From: Streptomyces spiroverticillatus
GTDB taxonomy: Bacteria > Actinomycetota > Actinomycetes > Streptomycetales > Streptomycetaceae
Assembly (NCBI GenBank): GCA_014650415.1
Contig: BMUX01000028.1
Span: forward strand, 1 to 63,790
DNA: 63,790 nt
Direction of reading: 5' to 3'
The position numbers were made by a program, and so were the translations under genes. The notes beneath the pieces are model-generated. The model did no database searches. It was not told where the DNA came from and was given only the letters and a program-made list of their open reading frames with translations. How positions within the stretch are numbered: position 1 is the stretch's first letter; each line of letters starts with the position of its first letter. Of this stretch, positions 25,698 through 34,738 are shown in pieces.

Positions 25698-26603
25698 TCA
25701 CACAGCCCTGCGGAAGTACGACTCCCGCAGCAGACCCGCAAGCTCCACGAGCTGAGGGGCGGCACGGTCGGTGTGCCAGATCAGGCCCAACTGCGAGGGT
25801 TCGTCGAGCCCGTCCACCACCAGATAGCGCACATCGCTGCGGACGACACTCGCGGCCATCGGACGGCACAGCAGCATCCCGTGCTCACCTCCCGCCACGA
25901 CGACCAGCCCCTCCTGGACGGTGGCGATTCCCGTACTGGAACGGATCGGCACCCCCGCAGGCGTGGTGGGCGGCGTACGGGCGGCCGTCCAGTACGCGGG
26001 GGCGTCTCCGATCGGCCGCAGCAGGTCCAGGCCCGCCAGCTCCTCCACGTGCACCCGACCGGCGGCGGCCAGCGCATGGGAAGCGGCCACCGCCAGCAAC
26101 TGGTCCTGCGGAGGGAAGCGGAACCCGACGGTCAACTCGGGCTCCCGGGCCGGAAGTTCCACCACGACAGCATCCAGCCTCCCGTCGAGCACGGCCGAGA
26201 ACGGCGAACCCCACGGGATCTCGCTCAGCACCATCGTCACCTCGTACCGCTCCCGGAACAGGCGAAATGCCTCGGTGACCTCCTCGTACACGCTGCCGTG
26301 GAAACCGATGCGCAACTCCTGCAGGCCGCCCCGCAGCGCGCGCTCACGGGCGCGGGCGTACACGGCGTTCAACGCCTCGTACGCCGGGCGGGCCTCGTCG
26401 ACGAACTGCGCGCCGAACCGGGTCAGTTCCACGCGGCGGCTGGTGCGCTCGACGAGTCGCATGCCGATACGGCGCTCAAGGCCCGCCACGAGCTGGCTGA
26501 CCCGGCTCTGCGAGTAGCCCAGGCGACCGGCCGTCCGGCCGAAGTGCAACTCCTCGGCCAGGGTGAGCAGGCACTCCAACTCCTGGACATTGGCCTCGCT
26601 CAC
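25698..26603 (-). CDS. LysR family transcriptional regulator
   Basis: 301 residues. The N-terminal helix-turn-helix (AEELHFGRTAGRLGYSQSRV, then SQLVAGLERRIGMRL) and a periplasmic-binding-like effector domain are standard for LysR. It is transcribed divergently from the MFS transporter at 26735, and the 131-bp space holds a LysR-type dyad, so it very likely controls that transporter. Confidence 0.9.
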   Translation of the reverse strand: MSEANVQELECLLTLAEELHFGRTAGRLGYSQSRVSQLVAGLERRIGMRLVERTSRRVELTRFGAQFVDEARPAYEALNAVYARARERALRGGLQELRIGFHGSVYEEVTEAFRLFRERYEVTMVLSEIPWGSPFSAVLDGRLDAVVVELPAREPELTVGFRFPPQDQLLAVAASHALAAAGRVHVEELAGLDLLRPIGDAPAYWTAARTPPTTPAGVPIRSSTGIATVQEGLVVVAGGEHGMLLCRPMAASVVRSDVRYLVVDGLDEPSQLGLIWHTDRAAPQLVELAGLLRESYFRRAV

Positions 26604-26659
26604 AGCATCCTCCCGCGTCTCCCCGAACTGCTCGACAGCCGTATCCCGAGCGCCAGTTC

Positions 26660-26688
26660 ATCAATCAGCCTAGTTGATCGATCGATCA
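26660..26688. promoter_or_regulatory. LysR-type dyad between regulator and MFS genes
   Basis: TGATCGATCGATCA (26675-26688) is a perfect 14-bp palindrome, and ATCAATCAGCCTAGTTGAT just before it forms ATCAA-N8/9-TTGAT symmetry. T-N11-A dyads of this kind in a divergent LysR promoter region are the usual binding sites of the regulator. Confidence 0.6.
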
Positions 26689-26734
26689 GAAGATCGTTGT
26701 TGTTCGCCGCCGAGGCCGCTGCTGGGATGGCCTC

Positions 26735-28078
26735 ATGGCTTCACCCACATCTGACACGCCCGCACCGAATCCCACCCCCGCCCGATGGCAATGGGCCTCG
26801 ATCGCCGTGCTGGCCCTGAGCACGTTCGTGGTCGTGACCTCCGAAATGCTGCCGATCGGCGTGCTGACCCCGATGGCCGACGGCCTGCACATCAATCCGG
26901 GCATGGCGGGCTTCAGCCTGTCGATCACCGGCCTGGTGACCGCCGTCACCGCGCCCGTGGTGCCACGCCTGCTGGGCGCCGTCGACCGGCGCCTGGTGCT
27001 GGCCGTGGCCATGCTCGTACTGGCCCTCGGCAACGTGCTGACCGCCACGGCGAACGGCTACGGACTCCTGACCGTCTCCCGGATCATCCTCGGGATCGGG
27101 ATGGGCACCGTGTGGGGACTGGCGTCCGCCGTCGCGCTGCGGCTGGTGGCGCCCCGGCACGCGACCCTGGCCGTGTCCCTCACGGTCGGCGGGGTCGCGG
27201 CGGCCTCCGTCGTCGGAGTCCCGCTGGGCACGCTCATCGGCAACTCCCACGGCTGGCGCGCCGCGTTCGTCATGCTGACCGCCGCCGCGCTGATCCTCAC
27301 CGCCGCCCTGCTGCTGGCCCTGCCGCGCCTCCCGCGCCCGCCCGTACCGGCCGACACGCCCGATCGGACCGCCCGCGAACCGCTGCTGCGCAACCGCTCG
27401 GTGACCGTCGGCCTCGTACTGGTCGCGCTCCTCGTCACCGCGCACTTCGCCGCGTACACCTATATACGCCCCGTCCTCGAAGAGCTCACCGGGGCGACCC
27501 CCGGCACCATCGCCCTCCTCCTGCTTCTGTACGGAGTCTTCGGCCTGATCGGCAACTTCGCCGCCGGCGCTCTGGCGGCACGGCGGGCGCGGCTCACCGT
27601 GACGGGACTGACGGTCGGCATCGGGGCGTCGATCCTCCTCCTGGTGCTCGGCGGCACCAACACCGGCGTGACCGGGGTGTCCGTGGCCCTGTGGGGCCTC
27701 ACGTACGGCGGCCTCTCGGTGGCCGGCCAGCTCTGGATGACACAGTCAGCCCCGCACCGCGTCGAGCACGTCACAGGCCTGTTCGTCGGAGTCTTCACCG
27801 CAGCCATCGCCCTGGGCGCATTCCTCGGCGGCACCCTGGTGGAGGCGTTCGGAATCACCCCCTTGCTGTGGAGCGCCACCGGACTCGCGGCGGCGGCACT
27901 CGCGGTCGGGGTCTTCGGCAGGGGCCCGGACCACCGCTCGCCGGACCCCGCTGATCGCCGGAGGCCGACGACCGGCATCGGCCGAAGCGATCGCCCCGGG
28001 GCGCCGCAGGATCAGCGGCCGGAGCGTTCCTGCCCGGACTCCCGCACGGGGCCCGTGACGAAACGGCTCACCCGGTAG
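26735..28078 (+). CDS. MFS transporter, DHA1 (sugar efflux/AraJ-like) type
   Basis: 447 residues with 12 hydrophobic helices in about the first 395 residues. The short motif A after helix 2 is degenerate, and SEMLPIGVLTPMADGL after helix 1 is typical of the AraJ/SotB/CmlR-like DHA1 group. The last 50 residues are polar and Pro/Arg-rich and extend over the 3' end of the convergent gene at 28012, so the tail may be non-native readthrough. It probably exports a drug or sugar and is controlled by the adjacent LysR protein. Confidence 0.88.
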   Translation: MASPTSDTPAPNPTPARWQWASIAVLALSTFVVVTSEMLPIGVLTPMADGLHINPGMAGFSLSITGLVTAVTAPVVPRLLGAVDRRLVLAVAMLVLALGNVLTATANGYGLLTVSRIILGIGMGTVWGLASAVALRLVAPRHATLAVSLTVGGVAAASVVGVPLGTLIGNSHGWRAAFVMLTAAALILTAALLLALPRLPRPPVPADTPDRTAREPLLRNRSVTVGLVLVALLVTAHFAAYTYIRPVLEELTGATPGTIALLLLLYGVFGLIGNFAAGALAARRARLTVTGLTVGIGASILLLVLGGTNTGVTGVSVALWGLTYGGLSVAGQLWMTQSAPHRVEHVTGLFVGVFTAAIALGAFLGGTLVEAFGITPLLWSATGLAAAALAVGVFGRGPDHRSPDPADRRRPTTGIGRSDRPGAPQDQRPERSCPDSRTGPVTKRLTR

Positions 28079-28293
28079 GTGGTCGGCAGCACCAGGCGCC
28101 CGCACAGCGTGTCGATCCGGATCAACGACCCGTCCACTCCGGCTTCCCGGAGACGGCGCAGACGCTCGCGCAACTCCGCCTGGTCCGGAGTCTCGACGAC
28201 CACTTCCCACTGTCCCGCGTCCGGCGCGGTGCGAGCGGCAGACCACTGCCGCGCTGCCTTTTGCCGCCGCCTTCTCTTCCCCTGTCCTGGCAC
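28012..28293 (-). CDS. Small conserved actinobacterial protein, unknown function
   Basis: 93 residues from GTG 28293. A basic N-terminus (GQGKRRRRQKAARQW) is followed by QWEVVVETPDQAELRERLRR and LCGRLVLPTTYRVSRF, a pattern I associate with short uncharacterised Streptomyces proteins. The 3' end overlaps the convergent MFS gene by 67 bases. No functional motif. Confidence 0.6.
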   Translation of the reverse strand: MPGQGKRRRRQKAARQWSAARTAPDAGQWEVVVETPDQAELRERLRRLREAGVDGSLIRIDTLCGRLVLPTTYRVSRFVTGPVRESGQERSGR

Positions 28294-28391
28294 CGTCCCA
28301 GCATCACGGGCCCGTGTCAGGACAGCAAGGCGTTCGGACGGGTCACGCACCCGCCAGGCACCCGCGAGGGGCCGGGCACTAGGTTTCGGCC

Positions 28392-28775
28392 GTGATCAAT
28401 GACGCGGTTCCGCAGGAGACTCAGTGGGTCGTGCTCGTGGCGGCCGAGACCTTCCCCGGCGGCGAGGACGGCCACCGGTGGCAGCTCGTGGCGACGCACG
28501 CCGTCCCGGACGGCGGACGTGCGGCGGCCGACAGGCTGGCGCGCAAGCTGGCCATGGAGTACGTCCCCAAGAAGGTCAGCGTCGGCCCGGGCGACACCCC
28601 CGCACGGAAGGTGTTCCGGGTCGCCGACGGCTCGTGGCTCGTCGAAGTCCGGGGAATGGACCACAAGGGAGTCCTGTGTCGGACAGCCGTCGCCGAGCTG
28701 GTGCGTGAGTCGCCGTACGTGCGTGGCGGCGAGACTCTGGCGGAGCGCAGACGGCGGCTGTTGGGCCGGGGCTGA
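28392..28775 (+). CDS. Small hypothetical protein
   Basis: 127 residues, GTG start. A single alpha/beta domain (TQWVVLVAAETFPGG, RKVFRVADGSWLVEVRGMDH, LCRTAVAELVRE) without recognisable catalytic residues. It lies 74 bases before the Mrr-like gene on the same strand and could be in one transcript with it. Codon use is normal for the window. Confidence 0.7.
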   Translation: MINDAVPQETQWVVLVAAETFPGGEDGHRWQLVATHAVPDGGRAAADRLARKLAMEYVPKKVSVGPGDTPARKVFRVADGSWLVEVRGMDHKGVLCRTAVAELVRESPYVRGGETLAERRRRLLGRG

Positions 28776-28849
28776 GGAGGCCGGGCGGTCTTGTGCCGCA
28801 GACCGGGGTTCCGGAGACTGCGGTCAGTGGATCCGGCCCGGGGGTGGGG

Positions 28850-29551
28850 ATGGCAGCGCAGCGCAAGCGCGGCAGGGGCAGGCGTTCGAAACGGCAGCGG
28901 CAGCAGGAAGTGCGTCGGTGGGGTGCCCTCACAGTGCTGGCCGCGGTGGCCGCCTTGGCCCTGTCCTGGCGAACGGTGTGGCCGTACGTCCTCGGCACGG
29001 CGGTCGTCGCCGGTCTCGGCGGCGCCGGGGTGTGGCTGTGGCGGGCACACCGGCGGGAGCGCGCGGGAGACGCGGCGTGGCGGGTGGCGGAGGAGCGCAG
29101 GGCGCGGGAGCTGTCGATGGCGGCGGTGGACGCGTTGTCGTGGCAGGAGTTCGAGACGTACGTCGCGCAGTTGTGCGTACGGGACGGCTGCACCGAGGTG
29201 CACGTGAGCGGCAGGAGCGGCGACCTGGGTGCGGATGTCGTCGGGCGGCTGCCCGACGGGAAGCGCCTGGTCGTGCAGTGCAAGCACTACGCCCCGGAGC
29301 GTTCAGTGGGCTCGGGGGACATGCAGAAGTTCGTGGGCACCGCGCGGCCGGAGCACCACGCGGACGTGGCCCTGTACGTGACGACCGGCCGGGCCTTCAC
29401 CCGCGATGCGCAGGGGCTGGCGCTGCGCAACGACATCTTCGCGATGCACCGCGATCTGCTGGGCTCCTGGGTGAAGGGAGCCACCCTGCAGTCCCTGCTG
29501 CCCCTGAACGGCTCCGGCGGCGGCACCGGCCGCCGTCCCCGCAAGCCCTGA
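28850..29551 (+). CDS. Membrane-anchored Mrr-type restriction endonuclease-like protein
   Basis: 233 residues from ATG 28850 (GTG 28793 would add 19 residues). A strongly basic N-terminus (KRGRGRRSKRQRQQE) precedes two hydrophobic segments (ALTVLAAVAALALSW and YVLGTAVVAGLGGAG). The C-terminal half is an Mrr_cat nuclease domain: LSWQEFETYVAQL, then GADVVGRL with D129, and VVQCKHY with Q143-C-K145. This D-QxK set is the PD-(D/E)xK core of Mrr type IV enzymes that cut modified DNA. The membrane-Mrr layout suggests DNA-uptake or envelope defence, but that is inference. Confidence 0.85.
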   Translation: MAAQRKRGRGRRSKRQRQQEVRRWGALTVLAAVAALALSWRTVWPYVLGTAVVAGLGGAGVWLWRAHRRERAGDAAWRVAEERRARELSMAAVDALSWQEFETYVAQLCVRDGCTEVHVSGRSGDLGADVVGRLPDGKRLVVQCKHYAPERSVGSGDMQKFVGTARPEHHADVALYVTTGRAFTRDAQGLALRNDIFAMHRDLLGSWVKGATLQSLLPLNGSGGGTGRRPRKP

Positions 29552-29639
29552 TCTCGCGGTACGAGTCCGGCTCCCGGAACCCCGCGCGTCCGCCGCCTGC
29601 GCTTGGCGGCCCGTACCTCCACCGCGTCGAATTCCGCGC

Positions 29640-30668
29640 TCAGGACGACCGGTGCAGGTCCGGGAAGGAGGCGCGCACCTCCGCCAGGAGATCGCGGAAG
29701 TCACTGCCGTACGCAGCAGCGGCTGCCTGCAAGGCAGTCAGGGCGGCCCGCAGCGGATCCTCCTCCGCCGTGGCGAGCAGCGCGGGGATCACCAGGGACT
29801 GCTGCCACAGGGCCTCGTCCGGGTCGTGCGGCGAGTTCACGAAGGCATGCGGGAGGTCCTTCCGCGCGAAGAACCACTCCCAGGCGCTCTCCCGGTCGTC
29901 GAAGGGCTCGGGCAGCGCCTCACCGACCTGCAACGCGCGGATCGCCCAGGCGAAGTCGACGAACATCTGAAGTTCCGCCTTGACGACGGCGCGGCAGGCC
30001 GCCCACCGGGCGACGGCCCGCTGCGTGTCCGTACCGGCGGCTGTTACGGCGTCCATCAGGGCACGGTCCAGGCCGCCCGCCACCGACCGCTCCGCCGCGC
30101 GGACGACCGCCTGCTGCTCCTCGTGCTGACGGCGCTCGGCCTCGGCGCGTTCCTCGGGTGAGGGCGGGGGCGGCAGGGTGCGGGCGCGGTCGTGCCAGTA
30201 CGCGGCGTGCTGCGTGGTCTGCTTCACGATGCGGTCGGGGGAGAGCGCGGCCGGCCAGAACTGCAGCAGGTAGTGATCGACGGGCGGGCCGCCGTCCAGT
30301 ACGGACAGCTCGTCGTCCGGTGACACGTCCATGCCCCGCCCGCAGTAGCGGACCCGGTGGTCGGCGAGCGGCAGGTCGAGCGAGTAGATCGGCGCCTCGC
30401 CCCACGGTACGACGGTGGTCTCCGGGGACTTGGGGCGGAAGGAGACCTCCACGACCTCCTCCCACTGCTCGTCGAGCGGCGGCGCGGCCTCGTGGACCTC
30501 CACGGTCAGGCCCACTTCTCCCGTATGCAGCCCCGTCGTCAAGTACAGGTGACCCGGATTCGCGGCACCGCACAGCCCGTTGCGCTGACCGGCGCAGTGG
30601 TGGACCTGTTCCTCGTCGACGTATTCGCCGCGACTCTCCACGTAGAACTGCCGGTAACTGACACTCAT
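29640..30668 (-). CDS. Hypothetical Streptomyces protein, two-part architecture
   Basis: 342 residues. The first 155 residues are beta-rich (YRQFYVESRGEYVDEEQVHH, LYLTTGLHTGEVGLTVEVHE). A charged helical linker (SPEERAEAERRQHEEQQAV) leads to an alpha-helical C-terminal domain. I do not recognise a family. ATG 30668 fits the conserved start, and the longer frame upstream is not supported by a ribosome site. It is convergent with the Mrr-like gene and followed upstream by the efflux gene. Confidence 0.7.
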   Translation of the reverse strand: MSVSYRQFYVESRGEYVDEEQVHHCAGQRNGLCGAANPGHLYLTTGLHTGEVGLTVEVHEAAPPLDEQWEEVVEVSFRPKSPETTVVPWGEAPIYSLDLPLADHRVRYCGRGMDVSPDDELSVLDGGPPVDHYLLQFWPAALSPDRIVKQTTQHAAYWHDRARTLPPPPSPEERAEAERRQHEEQQAVVRAAERSVAGGLDRALMDAVTAAGTDTQRAVARWAACRAVVKAELQMFVDFAWAIRALQVGEALPEPFDDRESAWEWFFARKDLPHAFVNSPHDPDEALWQQSLVIPALLATAEEDPLRAALTALQAAAAAYGSDFRDLLAEVRASFPDLHRSS

Positions 30669-30765
30669 CGCATCACGTTCTGTACGTGGATGACACGGAC
30701 ATGACCGTCGGTGCGAGGAAAAGGTTGTGCTCTGAAGCGGGACCATGCATGTGTCGCGGCGGCGA

Positions 30766-32241
30766 TCAGACGTGCTCGTCGGTGGTGCGGGAGTCCGTGA
30801 GGGTGAGTGCGCCGACCGCCGCGATCACACCGACGACAACCGCGAGGACGGCGTAGGCGACCCGTTCGCCGTGGAAGAAGGACTGGACGAGGGCGTCGCT
30901 CCAGGTGCCCGCGGGCAGGTGGGTGGTGACCAGCACGGCGATCATGGTGCCGATCACCGCAGTGCCGACACTGGTGCCGACCTCCTGGGCGGTGTCGTTG
31001 AGCGCGGTGCCCATGGACGTACGGTTCTCCGGCATCGCGCCGACCAGGGCGATGGCGCAGATCGTCATCACCGTACGCAGACCGATGGTCATCACAACCA
31101 TGCAGACCGCGATGGCGAGGTACCCGCGGTCGAGACCCCAGGCGAGACCGGCCAGCGAGCCGGCCAGGCAGGCCGCGCCGATCAGGCAGGCGACGCGGTG
31201 GCCGAACCTCTTCGCGAGCCACTCGGACAGCGGAGTGGCGACGATCATGGTCAGGATGAGCGGCAGGTTCGCCAGGCCGGCCCGCACGGGGCTCCATCCG
31301 TAGGCGTACTGGAAGTGCAGGATCAGCCCGAACATCACCGCGGCCATCGCGATGGACGTGCCGATCTGGGCGATGGCCGCACCGCGGACGGTGCCGTTGG
31401 CGAAGAGCTTCAGGTCCAGCATGGGTGCGGCGCTGCGGCGCTCGTGCCAGAGGAAGGCGCAGCCCGCGACGAGGGCGCCGAGTACGGAGCCGACGGTGGT
31501 CGCGGAGAACCAGCCGTTCTCGACGCCGCTGGTCAGCGAGTAGCAGGCGAGGCCGATGGTGAGGACGCTGAGCGCCGCGCCCGGCAGGTCGAGCCTGTCC
31601 TTGGTGAGGTCCTCGGGGCGGTCGGCGGGGACGCCGAGGCGGACCCCGATGGCCGCGACCAGGGCGATCGGGGCGTTGACGATCAGGAGCCACTGCCACG
31701 GGAAGTGGGCCAGCGCGGTGCCGCCCAGCAGCGGGCCGAGGACGAAGCCGGACATGCCGACGACGATCATCAGGGTCATCGCGCGCATGCGCAGCTTCTC
31801 GTCGTCGAACAGCCGGAAGACCAGCGAGTTGGTGATCGGCGCCATCGCCGCCGCGGCGATGCCGAGGCCCGCCCGCAGGGTGATGAGCTGCCCTCCGGTG
31901 CTGACCCAGATGGTGCCCAGGCTCAGCAGGCCGAACACGGCGAGGCCGATCAGCAGTACGCGTCGGCGTCCCAGCCGGTCGGCCAGCGATCCGGCGGTCA
32001 GCAGCAGGCCGCCGAAGGTCAGCGAGTACGCGCCGGTGACCCACTGCAGTGCCGTCGTGCTGCTGTCGAGGTCACGGCCGATGGTGGGCAGCGCGATGGA
32101 CAGCAGGGTGTTGTCGACCATCTCGACGAAGAAGGCCAGGCAGAGCGCGGCCAGCGGTATCCAGGCCGCACGCAGGGATGTATAGGTGCGCGTCGGGGCC
32201 GGCGCGGCGGTGGTGGTGGTGACGGTGCTGGGGGCGGTCAT
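30766..32241 (-). CDS. MFS drug:H+ antiporter, DHA2 (EmrB/QacA) type
   Basis: 491 residues with 14 hydrophobic helices. Marks include motif D1-like VEMVDNTLLSIALPTIGRDL in helix 1, motif A SLADRLGRRRVLLIGL after helix 2, and motif C GPLLGGTALAHFPWQW in helix 5. It exports toxic compounds by proton exchange. It is divergent from the TetR gene at 32341, with twin operator dyads between, so it is a typical TetR-controlled efflux pump. Confidence 0.93.
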   Translation of the reverse strand: MTAPSTVTTTTAAPAPTRTYTSLRAAWIPLAALCLAFFVEMVDNTLLSIALPTIGRDLDSSTTALQWVTGAYSLTFGGLLLTAGSLADRLGRRRVLLIGLAVFGLLSLGTIWVSTGGQLITLRAGLGIAAAAMAPITNSLVFRLFDDEKLRMRAMTLMIVVGMSGFVLGPLLGGTALAHFPWQWLLIVNAPIALVAAIGVRLGVPADRPEDLTKDRLDLPGAALSVLTIGLACYSLTSGVENGWFSATTVGSVLGALVAGCAFLWHERRSAAPMLDLKLFANGTVRGAAIAQIGTSIAMAAVMFGLILHFQYAYGWSPVRAGLANLPLILTMIVATPLSEWLAKRFGHRVACLIGAACLAGSLAGLAWGLDRGYLAIAVCMVVMTIGLRTVMTICAIALVGAMPENRTSMGTALNDTAQEVGTSVGTAVIGTMIAVLVTTHLPAGTWSDALVQSFFHGERVAYAVLAVVVGVIAAVGALTLTDSRTTDEHV

Positions 32242-32273
32242 GGCGGCTCTCCTCTCGGCGTCGGCCGACTATC

Positions 32274-32308
32274 GAACGACGTTCCATTCGGAGCATAGAA
32301 CGCAGTTC
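32274..32308. promoter_or_regulatory. Twin TetR-type operators of the efflux pair
   Basis: GAACGACGTTC (32274-32284) and GAACGCAGTTC (32298-32308) are two imperfect 11-bp palindromes 24 bp apart centre to centre. The larger outer arms CTATCGAAC...GTTCGATAG (32269-32277, 32305-32313) make the whole block symmetric. The block lies 33 bases from each of the two divergent start codons, the normal place for a TetR repressor to control both genes. Confidence 0.75.
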
Positions 32309-32340
32309 GATAGAAGTGCAAATTGTGATTGAATGGCGGC

Positions 32341-33054
32341 ATGGCACGCCCCCAGACACGCCCCGCCGACAGCCCTCCCCGAGCGCGGCAACGTGCTTCG
32401 CACTCCATGGAGGCCGTCCTCACCGCGGCCGTGGCCCTGCTCGACGAGGGGGGCAAGCCGGCGCTGACGTTCCGCGCCCTGGCCACCCGGCTCGGCACCG
32501 GCGTCGGCAGCATCTACTGGTACGTCGCGGGCAAGGACGAACTCTTCGACCGCGCCACCGACCATGTGATCGGTGAGGTGCTGACCGCCGTCCGGGCGCT
32601 GCCGGGCAGCGACGACCCGATCGCCGACCTGCGCGCGATGGCGGTCACGCTGTTCGACGCGATCATGGACCGGCCCTGGCTGGCGGCCTACTTCATGCGC
32701 AACACCGACGTCCAGGGCAACTCACTGCGGCTGTACGAGGAGATCGGCCGCCAGACGCTGCGCCTCGACCTCACGCCGCGCCAGCGCTTCCACGCCGCTT
32801 CGGCGGTCCTCGGCGTCGTCGTCGGAACGGCCGCGGACCTCGGCATGGAACTGCCCCAGGAGGTCCTCGACGGCCAGGTCGACCGCGACCAGTTCCTCGA
32901 ACGCTTCGCGGAGACGTGGCGGGGGCTCGACGCCGCGGAGTTCCCCTTCGTGACGGCCATCGCCGACGAGTTCGCCGGGCACGACGACAGGGACCAGTTC
33001 CTCGCCGCCCTGGACCTGACCCTGGCGGGCCTCCGCCTTCAGGCCGGGGCCTGA
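32341..33054 (+). CDS. TetR family transcriptional repressor of the DHA2 pump
   Basis: 237 residues. The N-terminal helix-turn-helix (LDEGGKPALTFRALATRLGT, then GVGSIYWYVAGKDELFDRA) with the recognition helix GVGSIYWYV is typical of TetR proteins with a TetR_C-like tail. ATG 32341 is preferred over TTG 32329. Effector binding would lift repression of the divergent efflux gene. Confidence 0.92.
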   Translation: MARPQTRPADSPPRARQRASHSMEAVLTAAVALLDEGGKPALTFRALATRLGTGVGSIYWYVAGKDELFDRATDHVIGEVLTAVRALPGSDDPIADLRAMAVTLFDAIMDRPWLAAYFMRNTDVQGNSLRLYEEIGRQTLRLDLTPRQRFHAASAVLGVVVGTAADLGMELPQEVLDGQVDRDQFLERFAETWRGLDAAEFPFVTAIADEFAGHDDRDQFLAALDLTLAGLRLQAGA

Positions 33055-33069
33055 CACCGCGCCGGGTCC

Positions 33070-33118
33070 CACGCCGCGCCGGATCGCACGCCGCGGCGGA
33101 TCGCACGCCGCGGCGGAA
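33070..33118. repeat. Short tandem repeat, 17-bp unit
   Basis: GGATCGCACGCCGCGGC occurs twice in a row, flanked by shorter partial copies (GGGTCCCACGCCGCGCC before). It lies in the 263-bp space between the TetR and chromate transporter genes. Length polymorphism between strains is likely. Confidence 0.6.
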
Positions 33119-33317
33119 TCGTCCCGGGCGGTGACCACCGGATGCACAACCGCCCCCTCGCCGCCCTCCTGCGCACGGCGGGCATCCCCGCGCGGCCCTG
33201 AGCGAGCCGGTCCGCCCGTTCGAAGCCCCGCCGCAAATCGGTTCACCCGTACGTCACGTACGCCGCGTAGCGTCCGGTGGGCCGGAACATCCCGGCCGTC
33301 CAGGGGGAGAAGAACCG

Positions 33318-34523
33318 GTGGAACCCGAGCAGGAGCGCACGGCACCCTCGCGGGTCGGGCTGTGGACGATCGCCCGTTCCTGGGGGCGCATCGGAGCCCT
33401 CGGGTTCGGCGGCCCGCCCGCGCACATCGCGATGCTGCGCCAGCTCTGCGTGACGCGCCGGGGGTGGATCGCGGCGGAGGAGTTCGAGCACGGCATCGCC
33501 GCCACCAACCTGCTGCCCGGACCGGCCTCCACCCAGCTCGCCATCTGGAGCGCCTGGCGACTGCGCGGCACCGCGGGCGCGCTGGTCGGCGGGCTGTGCT
33601 TCATCGTCCCCGGCCTGGTCCTGATCATCGCCCTGGCCGCCCTGTTCCTCACCGGGAACCCGCCGGACTGGCTGCTGGGGGCCGCCGCCGGGGCCGGGGC
33701 GGCAGTGGCAGCGGTGGCGGTGAAGGCGGCGGTGGACCTGATCCCCGCCAGCTGGCAGCGCGCCGGGGTCCGGCGCGCCGCCCGCTGCCGGTGGCTCGGC
33801 TACTTCACCGCCGGCGCCACGGCCGCCGCCCTGACCGGGCCCTGGCTGGTGGTCGTACTGATCGCCACCGGCCTGATCGAGGTCGCCGTCCGCACCGCGG
33901 GCATGCTCCGCACCGACCGTACGGGCCGCACCGGTCGTACGGGGCGCACATCCGCGTGGCCGCTGCTGGCCGTCCTGCCGCCCGCCACCGGCGGACTGGC
34001 CGCTCTGATCTGGGTGGCGCTGAAGGTCGGGGCACTGTCGTACGGGGGCGGGTTCGTCATCATCCCGCTCATGCAGACCGACGCCGTCGACCGCTACCAC
34101 TGGATGACCGACGCCCAGTTCCTCAACGCCGTCGCCCTCGGCCAGGTCACCCCCGGCCCCGTCGTCCAGACCATCGCCGTCGTCGGCTACGCTGCCGCGG
34201 GCCTCACCGGCGCCCTCCTCGCCGCGCTCGCCGCCTTCGCCCCCTCCTTCGCCATGGTCATCGCTGGAGCCCCCCGCTTCGACAAGCTCCGCACCCACCA
34301 CGGCATCCAGGCTTTCCTCTCCGGAGCCGGCCCCACCGTCATCGGCGCGATTGCCGGATCCGCCCTTCCTCTGGCGCTGGCCCTGCAACGCCCTTGGCAG
34401 TACGCACTGCTGGCCGCCGCAGCCGGAGCCCTGTTCGCCGCCCGCCGGGGCGTGGTCACCACTCTCCTCGGAGCGGGCACCCTCGGCGCCGCCGCAGCCG
34501 CTCTCGGGCTGCCCCTCACCTGA
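33318..34523 (+). CDS. chrA: Chromate transporter, ChrA (CHR) family
   Basis: 401 residues in two homologous halves, the long-chain CHR form. Half 1 begins IGALGFGGPPAHIAMLRQL, with NLLPGPASTQLAI. Half 2 has VGALSYGGGFVIIPLMQTDA, with ALGQVTPGPVVQ. About ten hydrophobic helices are seen. It exports chromate through the membrane. Between the halves a DRTGRTGRTGRTS tract comes from a 9-bp-type DNA repeat near 33912-33950. GTG 33318 follows GGGGGAG. Confidence 0.92.
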   Translation: MEPEQERTAPSRVGLWTIARSWGRIGALGFGGPPAHIAMLRQLCVTRRGWIAAEEFEHGIAATNLLPGPASTQLAIWSAWRLRGTAGALVGGLCFIVPGLVLIIALAALFLTGNPPDWLLGAAAGAGAAVAAVAVKAAVDLIPASWQRAGVRRAARCRWLGYFTAGATAAALTGPWLVVVLIATGLIEVAVRTAGMLRTDRTGRTGRTGRTSAWPLLAVLPPATGGLAALIWVALKVGALSYGGGFVIIPLMQTDAVDRYHWMTDAQFLNAVALGQVTPGPVVQTIAVVGYAAAGLTGALLAALAAFAPSFAMVIAGAPRFDKLRTHHGIQAFLSGAGPTVIGAIAGSALPLALALQRPWQYALLAAAAGALFAARRGVVTTLLGAGTLGAAAAALGLPLT

Positions 34524-34543
34524 GCCCGAGACACGTCCTGCCC

Positions 34544-34701
34544 CAGGAGCAGACGCTGCGTCGGCCGGAGACGGCTCCTGGCGCACGGTCGTCACCGACG
34601 TCACGGCTGGCATGTTCGCCGCTGCCTCGGGCGACGCCCTGATCGCGCAGGAGGGCACCGTCATCGCCGAGACGGCCGATCAGGCCTGGCTCGCACGCTG
34701 A
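34544..34701 (+). other. Possible C-terminal gene fragment
   Basis: In one frame the sequence gives GDGSWRTVVTDVTAGMFAAA, then DALIAQEGTVIAETADQAWL, ending at a TGA (34699-34701) that is followed ten bases later by a good hairpin. The peptide looks like the end of a real protein, but no start or upstream part fits before the chromate gene. A decayed gene is the best reading. Confidence 0.35.
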
Positions 34702-34710
34702 CGCGACGTC

Positions 34711-34738
34711 GGCCCGCGCGGCAGATGCCACGCGGGCC
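34711..34738 (+). terminator. Hairpin after the 34.5-34.7 kb fragment
   Basis: GGCCCGCGCGG (34711-34721) pairs with CCACGCGGGCC (34728-34738) over 11 positions with one mismatch. It would end transcription from the chromate transporter side. Confidence 0.6.
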
